Source: Rhexocercosporidium sp. MPI-PUGE-AT-0058
Taxonomy: Eukaryota; Ascomycota; Leotiomycetes; Helotiales
Assembly (NCBI GenBank): GCA_020746875.1
Contig: JAGTJL010000008.1
Location: 1,426,001 to 1,490,000 of the forward strand
Direction of reading: 5' to 3'
DNA: 64,000 bases
The notes under the pieces were generated by a model. That model worked only from the letters and a program-made list of their open reading frames with translations, searched no databases and was not told where the DNA came from. Shown here in pieces: positions 19,598 to 32,136 of this stretch. The position numbers and the translations under genes were made by a program. Every line of letters begins with the position of its first letter. The stretch's first letter is position 1.

Positions 19598-22500
19598 TTA
19601 TCCTTGAAGAGCGTTCACCAAAGCTGGGTTTGATTGGATCCTGTGATGATCGAGAAGTCAGCAATTACTCGTGTACACTTGTCTCAGGAGCACTTTTAGG
19701 AGTAAAGTACTTCCGAGACACTCAAAAATCTGGGAAGTGGCCACTGCCCGAACAACGTACAAACTTGGATTCTTTTCGGCGATGAACTTGACTGTTGCGA
19801 TGACCTTGGCTCGGGTCTCATCCTCGAGCTGCTCGGATGGCTCGCCGAGGACGGCTGCGAAGACGGGGATGAGTTGTGGGGTGAGAGAGATGACGGCTGC
19901 GTTCTGGTGTTGATCTAGGTAGTCTGTTAGCAAATGGAATTGAAATGAGGGTTTGGAGACAACTTACACAATCCAGCGATGCAGGTGTAGATGGGCTCGT
20001 TCTCCTCATAGTCTTCCTTCAATGGAAGGAGGTCAACGAGAACTGGCAAGATATCGTCGATAGGGACCTTGTCTGGGTGGGCCATGATCATGCGAGTGAC
20101 ACATCCACAAGAGTTATCCAGAGTTCGGGCACGCTGGGTTTGGAGGAGCGGCTCGAGCTTAGAGAGGATTGTGTTGTAGCTTGGGAGGTAGGCGGCTGAG
20201 TCTGTGGAGTAGAAGATCAACAGTCCAATGGCATATGCGGCATTAGACTTGGTCTCCGGGTCCTCGTCCGTCAGCTTGTGGATGAGAAGCTTGAGAAGTG
20301 GTGCAGTGAATGGAGTGACACCAGCGCCCATGTGTCTTGTACATTCAGCGATGACACCGACGGCTGTTGATCGCTCGTAGCTGGTAGATGAAGACGCAAA
20401 CTTGGTGATTGCCTTTTGGTAAACTTTGAAGAGTTCACCAAACTGCTCACCGAGTGCCTTTGCCATGCCGATGATTACGTCAAGGGCAGTGTCAATGACG
20501 AGCCAATCATACTCCGAGGACTCCTCTTCGTCCAAGTCATCATGGTCATCTTCATCACCCATATCATTCTGGCAAGGATGTGTCTTGGTAAGAATGGTGG
20601 CAACGGTTGAAGTCATGCGCTCAGTGAACTTGTCTTGGGTCATGATAGCTGGACCGCAGAGCTTCAAGGACGCGGAGACGTTGCGGTTGATATCGGTAAC
20701 AACTGCCCTATTGAGCCCAAGTAGTTAGCAGATGCAAAACTCATTGTCAACAGATGGAGAGTATTTGCTGTCTGATCAGAATGTAAATACGTGTTCGCAG
20801 CATTCGCAACTTGTGCGTCTGAGTGAGCTGGGTATAACGTCATGTGACTCATCATTTCAGGAGATTCTGCAAAGGGGAACTGTATGAGAAGAGAGCTTAC
20901 CGGTCAACTTCATCGTCCCAAACAGACATTGTCGCAACAGTGACAACTTCTCCAAGCTTGAGCAGCTCTTCGGAAGGTTGGGACTTTAGAGGCAAGCCTG
21001 GAGTCCACTTCTCGCCAGTGTGATCCTCCATCAAGGCCCACAGGCATGCATATGCGCGCCAGAGGGTACCGATAGCAGCCTTTCGTACTCCCTCATAAGA
21101 ATGCTCTACTAACACCACGATGGTCTCAATTGCCTTCTCGAAGTATGGCATGAAGTTCTTCCGAGTATTGGTCAAAACATCTCCTAACACTTCAATAGCA
21201 ACCTCCTTCTCCAAGGCAACAGCAGTCACAGCTGTGAGATCATCCCAGTCCTCATCCTCATCTCCGTCATCCTCCATGTTGTCGAGGTCATCAATCTCCA
21301 CTTTGTGATCTGGGGTAACAAGCTTGACCTTCTTTCCTGCGATGACAACCTCGTCTCCGAGCAACTCCTTTGCCTCTTCACCAATCTCGAAATCGAGATC
21401 AGACTCCTCTTGGTTTAGTGATGCCATGATGGCGCCGACTACACCCTCAAGGAATGGTGTAAACTCTTCTTTGTAGACCTTAGCCAAGGTACTCCAGAGA
21501 ATGTAACTGGTCTCTCGCAATCTTGGGTGGCCGAGGTTCAAGCCTTCCTCACTGGCTTGCATCAGGGGCTGGACGTATTTTTGGAAAGCTACAGGACCAA
21601 CTGCCTCTGCCATGCTTCCCATAGAATCAGTGACGATGCCTCGTAGATCAAGCTCCTCGGTACTGTCTTTGATGGTGACATATTTAGACATGGCATCCAT
21701 AGTACCTTCGAAGTATGGTAGGAAAGCATCCAACGCAGAGCCAGCAATGGACCCAATTGCACCAGCAGCACTTGCTTTGACATTGAGATCCTCGTGGCCG
21801 AGGAGTTGGACAAGACGGGGGACAAGCTCTGGGACATATGAAGCCACGGTTGCCTTGTCGACGCCATCTGTGACGGAATCCAAAGCACTGCAAGCAGCCT
21901 TCAAGATCTCGAGGTTCTTGTCCTTTTCAGCCTGGCTAGATGCCTGGCCAGTGGCAGCATCAAGGTTCTTGACTAAAGCTGGAATGAGCTCTGCATGATG
22001 CTTGCACAGCTCTTCGGCAAGATCGTCGGCCAATCTGGCAACACCATTGAGAGCAGCGCCTCGAACACCAATCACTGGGTCGTTGAGTAGCTTCAGAACT
22101 ACTGGCATCAGACCGTCGAGTTGAGTTGCAATAAAATCCGGTGCTCCTTCAACACACATACCAAGGGACAGAATGCCAGCTTGGCGATATTTCGGCTGGT
22201 CACTGTTGACATATTGTGGCAAGGCCGACAATAGAGGCACAATAACCTGGCGGGGAGGGAGGCTGGTAGCTAGAAGGTCCAAAAGACCAAGGGCCGTCTT
22301 GTGGGGGGTAACATCGTCCTCATCCTCATCATCATCAATCTCGGTGGCAATTTTCATAGCCTTGAGAGTCAAGTTCTCTCCCATATCCTTGATTCCTTGG
22401 ATCTTCATCTTTCTGTATCTTGCGCACTGCATCAAGAAAGATAGAGCTTGTGTTCGGGACTCATCTTGGATGTTTGAATCGGCGGCCAGGTCGATCATGA

Positions 22501-23315
22501 AAGTCAAGAGGTCCTTGAAATGCTTGTTGAGTAACGCAGATTCACATCCTAGAAGTGTCTGGAAGACCTCAAACGCCTGCATGACGCGATCCTCATTCTC
22601 CTCATCAACGGCACCCTTCAGCACAGCCACCATGGAAGGGAAAATTTCCGTGAATCGGGCTAGATTTTCCGGGTCCTCTTCTGGCTGAATCAACATAGCA
22701 ACTCTGCTAAGACAGAGCAGCGTGTTGACGCGAACATCAGGGCTCTCGGGATCCTTGATGGTGTTGCTCAACAGGGAGAAAAGACCAGGCAGCTTATCCT
22801 CGAAGACATCCCCCGCGGTTTCGAGCAAGGAAAAGAGTGTGTAGATTCCAACTTCGCGGTGTGCGACTTTGTCAGATGTAGAGGCTTGGAAGAGGCTGTT
22901 GGGAAGGGAAGCCCACTCTCCATCTTCCAAATCGATAGCAGCGATAGAGGCAATAACGCGTGCAGCGGAGTGTCGAACAAGAGGCTTGGATTCATTGAGA
23001 GTGGACTCGAAAAGCTTTTCGCGAATCGCTGGCTTCTGCTCATCAGGTAGAGCCACCCAGTGTTTTGAGATCAAACGGAGTGCCTCTACGGCAGCTTGTT
23101 GGCGGATTTCGGGAGCATCGTGGGAGGTGAGAATGTGCAAGAGCCACAGCAGAGATTGCGGTTGAGGATAATAGGTCTTTCGAAGTTCGGTGGTCGCGGC
23201 CTTGACGATCTCAGTGTCCGCTGGAAATAATTAGCAGATTGATGGCGGGGTCAAGATGTGAAAACAAACGGGTTTGGATGCCCTTCAAGAGCTCAAGGAA
23301 CTTTTGTTGGTCCAT
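19598..23315 (-). CDS. KAP123: Importin Kap123 (importin-4 family karyopherin)
   Basis: Five minus-strand exons (23270-23315, 20901-23220, 19968-20707, 19761-19923, 19598-19640) sum to 3312 nt, 1103 residues; yeast Kap123 has 1113. It opens MDQQKFLELLKGIQT and continues with HEAT repeats throughout, for example HDAPEIRQQAAVEALRLISKHW, typical of the family. An acidic loop (DDDEDEDDVTPHKTALGLLDLL, then EDDGDEDEDWDDLTAVT) matches the importin-4 arrangement. The last exon gives EKNPSLIQSNPALVNALQG. Kap123 carries ribosomal proteins and histones H3/H4 into the nucleus under RanGTP control. The intron at 20708-20900 is 193 nt, long for this genome. All joins keep the frame. Confidence 0.95.
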
Positions 23316-24142
23316 GGTTTGCTAATAAATGTACGCTATGAAGCATACAAGGACCGGTGTGTGCGAGAAAACAGAAGTGTCTTGGTGCTCAAGACATTAG
23401 TGTTTGTGGAAGAGAGGTTGTGCGAAAGAAAATCACTCGAAAATATAATTTCAGTGGATCATGACGCTAACCCCTCTAGCGTCTCTCAGCCTTGCCTCTA
23501 GCATCACGTGGTATCTCTCGATAACAAATTTGTTTTCATGCTCAAGTTGAACAACGAAAAGTTTTTGGGTTCTTTGATTCCAAAAGAAGGGTCACATTCG
23601 TATCGTTTCTCGGATTGTTTTGTTTCCTACGGCGTCTATTGTCTGCTTTGCTTCATCCAATTTCATTTTGCATCTCATCTCAGCTACTCGTACTGGTGTA
23701 TACCTAGGTTTGGATTACTCAAGCGAGGGATGAACACCATCTTGAAACAAATGCTTTCAAAGACGTGTCTGTAAATTTGACATGAAGAATTGTCTATATT
23801 CAGATACAAAATCAACCGTCCAACAGGAGGGCTGAGATTAGTGGCTTGCCCAGCCTGCTCTAGCCGAATTGACATCTTGAGGCTGAGCTGACCAGGCTCT
23901 GACTCAATGAACTCAATAGCAACTGCACTTGATTCCTTCTCATTCAGGTCAACCATAGACCTCTTTCTCTACTAAATATCCTATAAAACTCTTGAACTCT
24001 ACTCCATAGTAACGTCAGAACTACCTCTACCTAATTCATCCTCAACCTCTACTTCTGGACGCTCCTTCCTAATCCCCGGATCACTTCACTGGGTCAGTCA
24101 ACTCACTCGTCAGCCTCAATCTCGAAAAACATCACATTCAGA
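23316..24142. other. Divergent intergenic region, KAP123 and PPPY-protein gene
   Basis: About 830 bases shared by two divergent genes. CT-rich leader sequence lies just before 24143. No gene is seen in it. Confidence 0.5.
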
Positions 24143-24991
24143 ATGGGAATCTTCAATCTCAATTGGAAAGGCAAATCCAAAGCCGTATCTTCCTCCTTCA
24201 CGGACAATCGCAACACCATCAGCCATGTCCCACAACCTCAGCCACCTCCTCCTGTGACACCAAGATGGGTGGAAACGCCTCACTGGAACCAAGTTCAAGC
24301 TTCAAGTTCTAGCTCTGCCTCGAGCAATTCAGATCCAAAACATTCCGAGTGCTCTAAGAAGACAAGAGAAAGTCAGAAACCTTATCGAAAGGAGAAAGTC
24401 GTGACCGAGACAATCAAGTGCGAACACAAAATCAATTGTCGCCTGAATATCGCTGGATGCTGCGCCTGTCTGGATCGGAGACCGTTGACTAGAGCCTATA
24501 ACGTTTATAAGGATGGCAGAGGATTGGTTCCTGAGGGGACGAGATGGGGGATTATTGTCCTGGGTGCAAAGGCATGTTTGATACTTTCTTCACTGCTTCC
24601 AATGCTCTCATGCTCCATTTTACGTTCTTGTCACAAAGCTATACACTATTTGGCCTTGAATAATGTCTCGGAATAATCCAGTAAAAGGCTTAATTAAACA
24701 TTTTCTATCCAATGCTAACACACGACAGCATATTGGGCCAGAAGACAAGGGAAAGGCATCCCCGATCCATCATCAGTGGTCAAAATAGCTGTCCAACCAA
24801 ATTCCGGACCAACGCCATCCTCAAGTTCAGCAAGTCCAAATCCAACTCCAAGTCTCAAACCACAACAGCCAGAGCATCAGGTGGAGCCAAACGAACCACC
24901 ACCACCGTATTCTCCTTCTGCCTCGTTGGATGGATGGGAGATTCTTCCAAGCTATAGAGAAGAAGAAGAGGAATATGGCGGCAGGGAGTGA
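24143..24991 (+). CDS. Uncharacterised protein with cysteine cluster and PPPY motif
   Basis: Two exons (24143-24575, 24729-24991) with a 153-nt intron (donor GTTTGA, acceptor CGACAG, GCTAAC branch site) give 231 residues. The first 80 residues are Ser/Pro/Gln-rich. The core has a cysteine cluster, KCEHKINC followed by AGCCACLDRRP, then LTRAYNVYKDGRG and RWGIIVLGAK-ASYWARRQGKG across the splice site. The C-terminus is Pro/Ser-rich with PPPPYSP, a PPxY motif that binds WW domains such as those of Rsp5-type ubiquitin ligases, and an acidic end. There is no signal peptide or membrane segment. I do not recognise the family. The start is the first ATG of the frame after the leader. Confidence 0.65.
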
Positions 24992-25396
24992 CTATTGCAG
25001 GGCATTTGGGTACTATGCTAATTGAACGGGTGTGTGCTGCGAAGGTAGCCCTGACTGAGGGTTAGCATGCAGATGGATAGGTCATTGACGAATTATTCGG
25101 CGGATTGTCTTTCGAAGTTTTGAGCACTTGAGTACTAATTTGTTGTTCTCTTTCCAAAGAAAGCCAGGTCACTTCCCGTGCATATGTCCTGCATTACCAT
25201 AAGAACATTAGCTGCCAACCCCCCACTTACCCGCATCCAACCCAACCTCCCATCTCGGGCCGGACCGCAGAGTCTAGTTGACTGACGCAGCATCGGATTT
25301 CTTGCCACTCCACTACCCCTCCTCCTGTCCAGACTCATCTCGTCTCACCCATCCCATCTCCTCTCCTCCCAATCTCATTCCACCACCCACACCACA
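24992..25396. other. Intergenic before GNAT gene
   Basis: About 400 bases; C/T-rich before the next ATG (25320-25396), as in a fungal leader. No separate gene. Confidence 0.5.
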
Positions 25397-26113
25397 ATGT
25401 CCCCACCAACCGAATGGTATAAATCCAACTTCCTCTTCTCCACCAACCCCTCCCTCATCCAACCATCCGCCATCAATGCTGCTTTCGCCACAGAATACGT
25501 GCACTGGGCCAAACCTCTGGACGAAACTCTCTTGAAGAAAATGTTAGACAATAGTCTCTGTTTTGGGGTTTACGAACTGCCAAAATCATCGGCTGAGATT
25601 GCTGGTACACTCCCCTCGTTCCTCAAGGGTTAAAGCAGAAGCGCAATTGACGAAATCTCAGGCCGTTCTAATCCGAGGCAAATTGGTCTCGCGAGATTGA
25701 TAACCGATCACGTCACTTTCGCTTACTTGACAGATGTTTATATCTTACAGCCTTACCAGTAAGAATTTTCGAATTTTTTCTACCTCGAGCACTGTCATAT
25801 CTGGCTCATTTTGAGATCGCTTTTCAAGGCAACCTTCCTCCGTCCATACCCGAGCTTGAAACACCAAGGCACACTAATCAACCAATACTAACACGAACCC
25901 CCCTCTAGAGGTCAAGGGCTCGGCAAATTCCTCATAAAATGCGTCGACGAGACACTAGACAGCTGGCCACACTTCAGACGCGCGCTACTGATGGCGGATA
26001 GCAAGGAGAAGGGCTTCTATGAGCAGATGTTGCAGATGAAGGAGCTTGAGCAGGGTGCGAGTGGGTATACGATGATGACTAGAAAGGGGGCGGGGAGTGT
26101 GATTCCGGTTTGA
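25397..26113 (+). CDS. GNAT-family N-acetyltransferase
   Basis: Three exons (25397-25604, 25662-25758, 25909-26113) encode 169 residues. The GNAT fold is visible from the strand TFAYLTDVYILQPY followed by the acetyl-CoA loop QGQGLGKFLIKCV (the Q/R-x-x-G-x-G/A motif A, split by intron 2). ALLMADSKEKGFYEQM is motif B, with the usual aromatic residue. The N-terminus EWYKSNFLFSTNPSLIQ matches small fungal GNATs annotated only by domain. It probably acetylates a small molecule or a protein N-terminus using acetyl-CoA; the substrate is unknown. Intron 2 (150 nt) is longer than usual. Confidence 0.82.
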
Positions 26114-29072
26114 GATGGGTGTTTAGTTGGAGAAGGGTGGTGAGAAAGGAAGGGGGAGGATAGGGTATGTATTGTAAGTTTGTGAAGTATTGTGTAGCCT
26201 TTTTGAGGTGTTCTGTGTCTTGTTCTGATCTGATGTGATATGATGTTGACTTTTCCTAGCTGAGGAAAGGCTGGCTGTGCTTTAGTAGATGGGCTTGAGG
26301 ACTGTGAATTGTAGCGAATCTGATAACAACATATCTTTTGGGTATCATGTAGCTGTCTGGAGATCAGAGTTTACCGAGCTGTGACTCTAAAGGGCATGAA
26401 ATTACCGCAGAAATATTTTGATTCTGAAGAAACTGTTAACGTCTCGAGATACTACCTCTCGCTACATATGTATCAACATCCTTTTCACATGTTCTCAGAG
26501 TCCAGTCGATAATGCGGGGGATATATGAAGCGCGCTCCACCCTGTCCGCACTCTCAATGGTCAGCATTTATCGAGGAAAGCCTCCAGATACATGCACCCG
26601 AAACACGAAAATCAAAGAACAAATCATGATAAGATTGACGTGGCTCTGCTCACAAACCTTATTCTGTGTTCAGGATATAATCCCTCGATCGTCATGACGC
26701 TACTGGGCAACCTTCCGTGACTTAGGAAGGACAAGCTGCTAGAAATGCCGCAATGTCACTTACAGTAGAGGATCGGCGAGGTAATAGGAGATGAGAGATT
26801 GATGTATACGCATATGATGAAGAGGATAGGAACTGCGGTTAGACAAGTGCGGTATATTTGATGTAATAAGGAAATGCCAATGCCAAACTTCCGGAGTCAA
26901 AGGTCGATCCTGATTCTGGTACGAAAATATGGAAATGTGATAACAGACAACAAGCAACGGGAAACAAAATGATGAACCGCAGAAGGAAATGTAGAGAAGT
27001 AGAAGTGAACAGACAAAGTAGATGCGCAGCAAATTCCAAGGATCTTGCACTAATAGTTCGATATAGTATTTTGAGGCTATTTGATTGTCCATGCCGTTCT
27101 CGCCCTTCAAAACTCGATAAAAGAAAACGAAAGCCGACCCGAACGCTAAAGTCTAGGGCTTCAGAGTTCCGCACCAACGGAACAAAGCAATTTTAAATGC
27201 ATGCAGCGAGCTGGGGCACGATAACCTAGAAATTGTGAGGTTACTTCGCCATCCTTATATATCGGGTTAATCCGGGACGTCTTGGCCGGAAGAACCCCGC
27301 CATTTGATGTCGCCTCGGGAGATATCCGAAGTGTCAGAAGTTGGGATTGTAGACGGGAGCCTTCGCATTCTCGGTGGCTTGACGAGCGACTAATTAAAAT
27401 CTGAGGACTGCAAAATCATCACATGTAAAAATATATTGTCTCTGGGAATAGGAACTGCTTGCCAGTCCAGCGAAAGACATGTCACTTTTGTGCAAGTACT
27501 TTTACCTTGGTAGCTTAGCTTGCCCAGCTCGGGAGTCGAGCTTCAACCCGTCGGAAGACAACCTGGAACAGCCAAAGCCAAAGCCAAAGCCAAAGCCCCA
27601 CATTCCATGCCCCTACGCCCTCGATCCATTGCCCCGCCAAACTCATGCATCCATGGGATCGTTCCCGTCCGTGGATAGGAGGGGGATTATGTAACAAGGC
27701 AAAACTCTTTGCCGCGGGGACGTTCCTGGAGTCCAATCACCATGAACTATTACTGTACAAACTTTTGTTTGCGGTCAGGTCTATCCTTTTTGTGAGACTT
27801 TTCTCATCTGGTGATTGCTTGCCAGCCAGCCTCTCGTTGGCAAATGGACAAGTCAGGGGCAGCCAAGTAAGTGTAGTATGAGTTGTTACGCAATGCAAGA
27901 CGGAAAATACAAACAAAGACCGTGGCTAACGAGGTCCGAACAATTGTTAATCGATGCATCATACCTACAGTATAGTGCAGTGCACTACAGTACAGTGCAG
28001 TACAGTACAGCATCATGTCATGCCATGTACCGTACCGCTCGACCGGTAGCACAATAGCTACGGTTGCTTACCATGATCCTAGCTCAGAAGATGGTCCAGA
28101 CCAAAGATTCAGCGGGCAAGGCGAGAGATATCTGCCCTTGGCGTCCCAAGCAATACCGCTATACCGAGCTGCGGGGAAGGACAAACTCGGGGCACTCCCT
28201 CGTGTGCAGGAGGGCTGTGCTATTTCGTATGCATGCAGATGGGATGGACAAGGGAGAGGAAGGTGAGATACGCAGGGAAGATTGGAATTTGCATTTGCAT
28301 CGGCCATGGCGAACCCCCAAGCCTTCCGGAAGCCCAAAGTCTCCATCGTTTTCAACCCACTACTGTCGCTGTGATCATTCCCCACAGATCGTCCAAGTTC
28401 GTGCGATGAGCCTGCCTTTCCAGTGAAAGGTGTTGAAGAGCCTCAAGAGCAAGTTTGTTCTTTTGGGAAGTTGGCCGGTAACACTGGATAAAGTCGTTCG
28501 CGGCAAGAGGTGCAGGTGCAGTTGCAGTCAGTGCATGTGAAGAAACTCGGCTGCTGATGAGCGCCTCGAGCTCCGACAACAACCTTACTCGATGCCTGTC
28601 TGCCAATTATGCGAACGCCTTCACGATCGCCGTGATTGAAGAAAGCCCAACGTGAAAGTCGTGAAACTGCTCCCTCTTCCGTGTCCGCCCGATGCTCCTA
28701 CTCAGCTCGCCCGTATTGTTTTCGGTCGAGACCCAGTTGACAAGGACGACGAGGATGGCCGGCTTTCGTGATTCGCTAAGGAGGATATCGTCCACCTCGG
28801 TTCGCCCCAGAACCAAACCTCCTCCCCACCACTACTCACTACCATCATCCCGTAACCATAGCCAAAGCAGCCATAGCCAGACCAGCCAGTCCAGGAAGAC
28901 CCGCAATCACAGCCGGTCATTCAAGATGTCGAAGCCCTCGCCCTACTTAAATAACTCTGCCGACCCCGTCGAAAGAACTTCCTCTCCCTATCCAGATCCT
29001 CGCGAACTTGGCCCCAAATCCAAAATCCTCACTACCCGAACTGGCAACTTCCACAGCACCAGCTTAAGAAAC
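26114..29072. other. Long upstream region of PEPCK gene
   Basis: Nearly 3 kb without a supportable gene. It includes a (CCAAAG)n-like run at 27571-27597 and a TACAGT/GTGCAG palindrome-rich patch at 27966-28010. From about 28692 the plus frame is open into the PEPCK start, giving possible N-terminal extensions (ATGs at 28755 and 28926). The rest is mixed sequence with short frames on both strands. It may hold distal control elements for the carbon-source-regulated PEPCK gene or a non-coding transcript. Confidence 0.45.
27571..27597. repeat. Short tandem repeat, GCCAAA unit
   Basis: About four and a half copies of a six-base GCCAAA unit in a row, in the upstream region of the PEPCK gene. No coding context. 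Confidence 0.8.
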
Positions 29073-31450
29073 ATGGTTACCATCAATACTGTCAACAAGA
29101 CGGCCCTTCACCCCGGTGGAGTACAGTACGTTGGATCCTCCATCTGTCGTCGCTGCCAGTGCCGCGGCTGGTGTCTTTCTACAAGACAAAGAACTAACCC
29201 CTCAATAGGCCTGTCAAGGAGCACACAGAGTTGGAAGAAGAGCTACACGAGAAGGCACACATCGACTATGACCGAGTAGCGATTGTAAGTAGTGCCTGGC
29301 TGACCAAGTCCATCCCAATACCATGCTTTGAACACTGTACTAATTCATTTCCCCTCACAGGTCCCCAACCCAAGTGTCGCTGCCCTCTACGAAGATGCCC
29401 TCGTCTACGAAACTGGTTCTGCCATCACATCTACTGGTGCCCTTACCGCATACTCTGGAGCAAAGACTGGTCGATCGCCTTTAGACAAACGAATTGTTAA
29501 GGAACCCAGTTCGGAAAACGAGATCTGGTGGGGGTAAGCAAACACAATCCACATCCTGGTCAATTGGACGAATTCTGACTTTTTCACAGACCTGTTAACA
29601 AGCCAATGACACCCGACGTAAGTTTGAATATTACGAAGAGTCGATTTACTTCAAGCATCCACACCCAGTGACCTGTGGTCAACTTTCCGTTTCTTTGCTC
29701 TCATAGCTGGACATCAATAGAGACTACGCTCCAGGAAATCGTCATTGCATTTCCCTTTCCGCCGGCAGCTTATATCTCTTTTCCATATTTCCGAACTTCA
29801 TCAGCGTCCTTGTCCTTCCTTACCCCCTCTCCAGTTCTCGGGGAGCAACGGAGACAAACGTCACAACAACTTGGCTGTCGTTTCCAAAACCCCGCATTTC
29901 GCATCGAGGGGCTTGCTGCACTATTATGTCATAGCTCCCCCCACACGTGCATCTCGAAACACCCCCTTTTCTTCACGTGGCTCTCGGCGAGATCACTTTA
30001 TTTTGACGACAAGCTTTGCACACGACCTTTTGCTAATTGTATTTTAATAGGTTTGGAGAATCAACAGAGAAAGAGCCATCGATTACCTGAATACCCGAAA
30101 CCGCATCTACGTTGTCGACGGATTTGCAGGATGGGACAAAAAGTACCAGATTAAAGTCCGAGTCGTCTGTGCTCGTGCCTACCATGCCCTCTTCATGAGG
30201 AACATGCTCATCCGACCTGATCGTAAGGATCTCGAGCACTTCCACCCTGATTACACCATCTACAATGCTGGATCTTTCCCAGCCAACAGATACACCGAGG
30301 GCATGACTTCTGGTACCTCGGTTGCCATCAACTTCGCAGACAAGGAGATGGTCATTCTTGGTACTGAGTACGCTGGTGAAATGAAGAAGGGTGTCTTCAC
30401 AGTTCTGTTCTACGAGATGCCAGTGAAGCACAATGTTCTCACTCTCCACTCCTCCGCGAACGAGGGCAAGGATGGAGATGTCACAGTCTTCTTCGGTCTG
30501 TCGGGTACTGGAAAGACAACATTGTCTGCAGACCCTAACCGTGCGTTGATCGGTGACGATGAGCACTGCTGGAGTGAACGTGGTGTTTTCAACATTGAGG
30601 GGGGTGTAAGTTATTTCCCAAGTAGCGGTGTTCAACATGTACTGACTATGATTAGTGCTACGCGAAATGTATTGGCCTCTCGGCTGAGAAGGAGCCAGAT
30701 ATTTTCGGTGCCATTAAGTTCGGTTCAGTTCTTGAGAACGTTGTTTTCAACCCTGAGACTCGTCTTGTTGATTACGATGATTCCACTCTTACCGAGAACA
30801 CTCGCTGCGCATACCCTATCGAATACATTGACAACGCCAAGATTCCCTGCTTATCAGAAAACCACCCGAGCAATATCATTCTCCTCACCTGTGACGCTAG
30901 AGGTGTCCTGCCACCAATTTCAAAACTCAACTCGGCCCAAACTATGTTCCATTTCATCTCCGGTTACACCTCGAAGATGGCTGGTACAGAAGATGGTGTT
31001 ACTGAGCCACAAGCTACCTTCTCGTCTTGCTTCGCCCAGCCCTTCTTGGCTCTACACCCAATGAGGTACGCCAAGATGTTGGCTGATAAGATCGAGCACC
31101 ACAAGGCCAACGCTTGGTTGTTGAACACTGGATGGGTTGGAGCTGGTGCTACCACTGGTGGAAAGCGCTGCCCATTGAAGTACACTCGTGCTATTCTCGA
31201 TGCTATCCACTCTGGTGAGCTCGCTAAGGTCGAGTACGAGACCTACGAGACATTCAACCTTGCTGTACCAAAAACCTGCACAAACGTTCCTTCAGAACTC
31301 CTGAACCCAAGAAACGCCTGGAGTCAAGGACACGACAGCTTCAAGGAGGAGGTAACGAAGCTTGGTGGTCTTTTTGTTGAGAACTTCAAGAAGTACGCCG
31401 ATGAGGCCACAGAGGATGTGATCAAGGCCGGCCCAGAGGTGAAAGTTTAG
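29073..31450 (+). CDS. PCK1: Phosphoenolpyruvate carboxykinase (ATP)
   Basis: Six exons (29073-29125, 29209-29284, 29361-29533, 29590-29617, 30051-30605, 30656-31450) give 559 residues. The enzyme converts oxaloacetate and ATP to PEP, CO2 and ADP, the committed step of gluconeogenesis in the cytosol. Diagnostic blocks are [28 protein letters not shown], the kinase-1a loop [14 protein letters not shown] (259-), and [15 protein letters not shown] near the end. Homologous to acuF of Aspergillus. The start [16 protein letters not shown] fits the family. The frame stays open for at least 127 codons upstream, with in-frame ATGs adding 49 or 106 basic, Ser-rich residues, so the true N-terminus is uncertain. 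Intron 4 is 433 nt and follows a 28-nt exon, both unusual here. Carbon-source control is expected from the family. Confidence 0.95.
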
Positions 31451-32136
31451 GATATTCCCCGGTTGCGTAAAGATTGGATATACTGGATGTAATAATTTGC
31501 AAGGCGTCCCCTGATGTTGTTTAGCATAAGCAAGCAGCACAAGAATACAAAAACATTGTAAAAATTGGCCAGTTGTCTCTACACGAACAACGTTGTGAAG
31601 TTTTATTTCAGTAAATTTACGGTACTCTAGGATCAATCTTCTGGGCCATTGAAACCCGTGAGCTGTCATTATGTAATTTCTCTCGAGTACCACAGACAAG
31701 TTTCGAATTTTCTCTCTCAACAGTTCTAACTAGGTAAGTGAGAATGACCTGATGTGTAAGTCTTCATTCTGATTGGTTGTGTATTGAAAAGAGATTTCTA
31801 AGTGAGGGATTAAGATGTAAAGTATTAGGTAGAATCTAAGATATTTTAATCCCTTGAGGATGTTATGCAGCAATTGTCGTCTTCATTATCAATGAAATTA
31901 AGATTGGGCAGCAACGAAGTTGAGGTGGTAGGAAAGCTACAGGAGAAGCGCGGGATGAGCAAGGCCGAGCCCCTAGCCAACGCATCCGAGCCGTCGACCT
32001 GACTGACTAGCTTGCCCAACCATGCGTCTCTCACAACACGCACTCCCGTAACACAACCAGAAAAGCAATTATTGCTCTGCACTGCAGAGAAATCAAGGCA
32101 GGCCAGACAGGTCAGGCTGGCAAACGACACCACAGA
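31451..32136. other. Intergenic between PEPCK and TCO89-like genes
   Basis: About 690 bases. The AT-rich first part is PEPCK 3' flank. The second part leads into the next gene with an AC-rich leader. No gene seen. Confidence 0.5.

Noticed and set aside
22173..22688. 171-codon plus-strand frame inside the KAP123 locus
   Set aside because: It is a shadow of the minus-strand HEAT-repeat coding sequence, which is in a well-supported frame.
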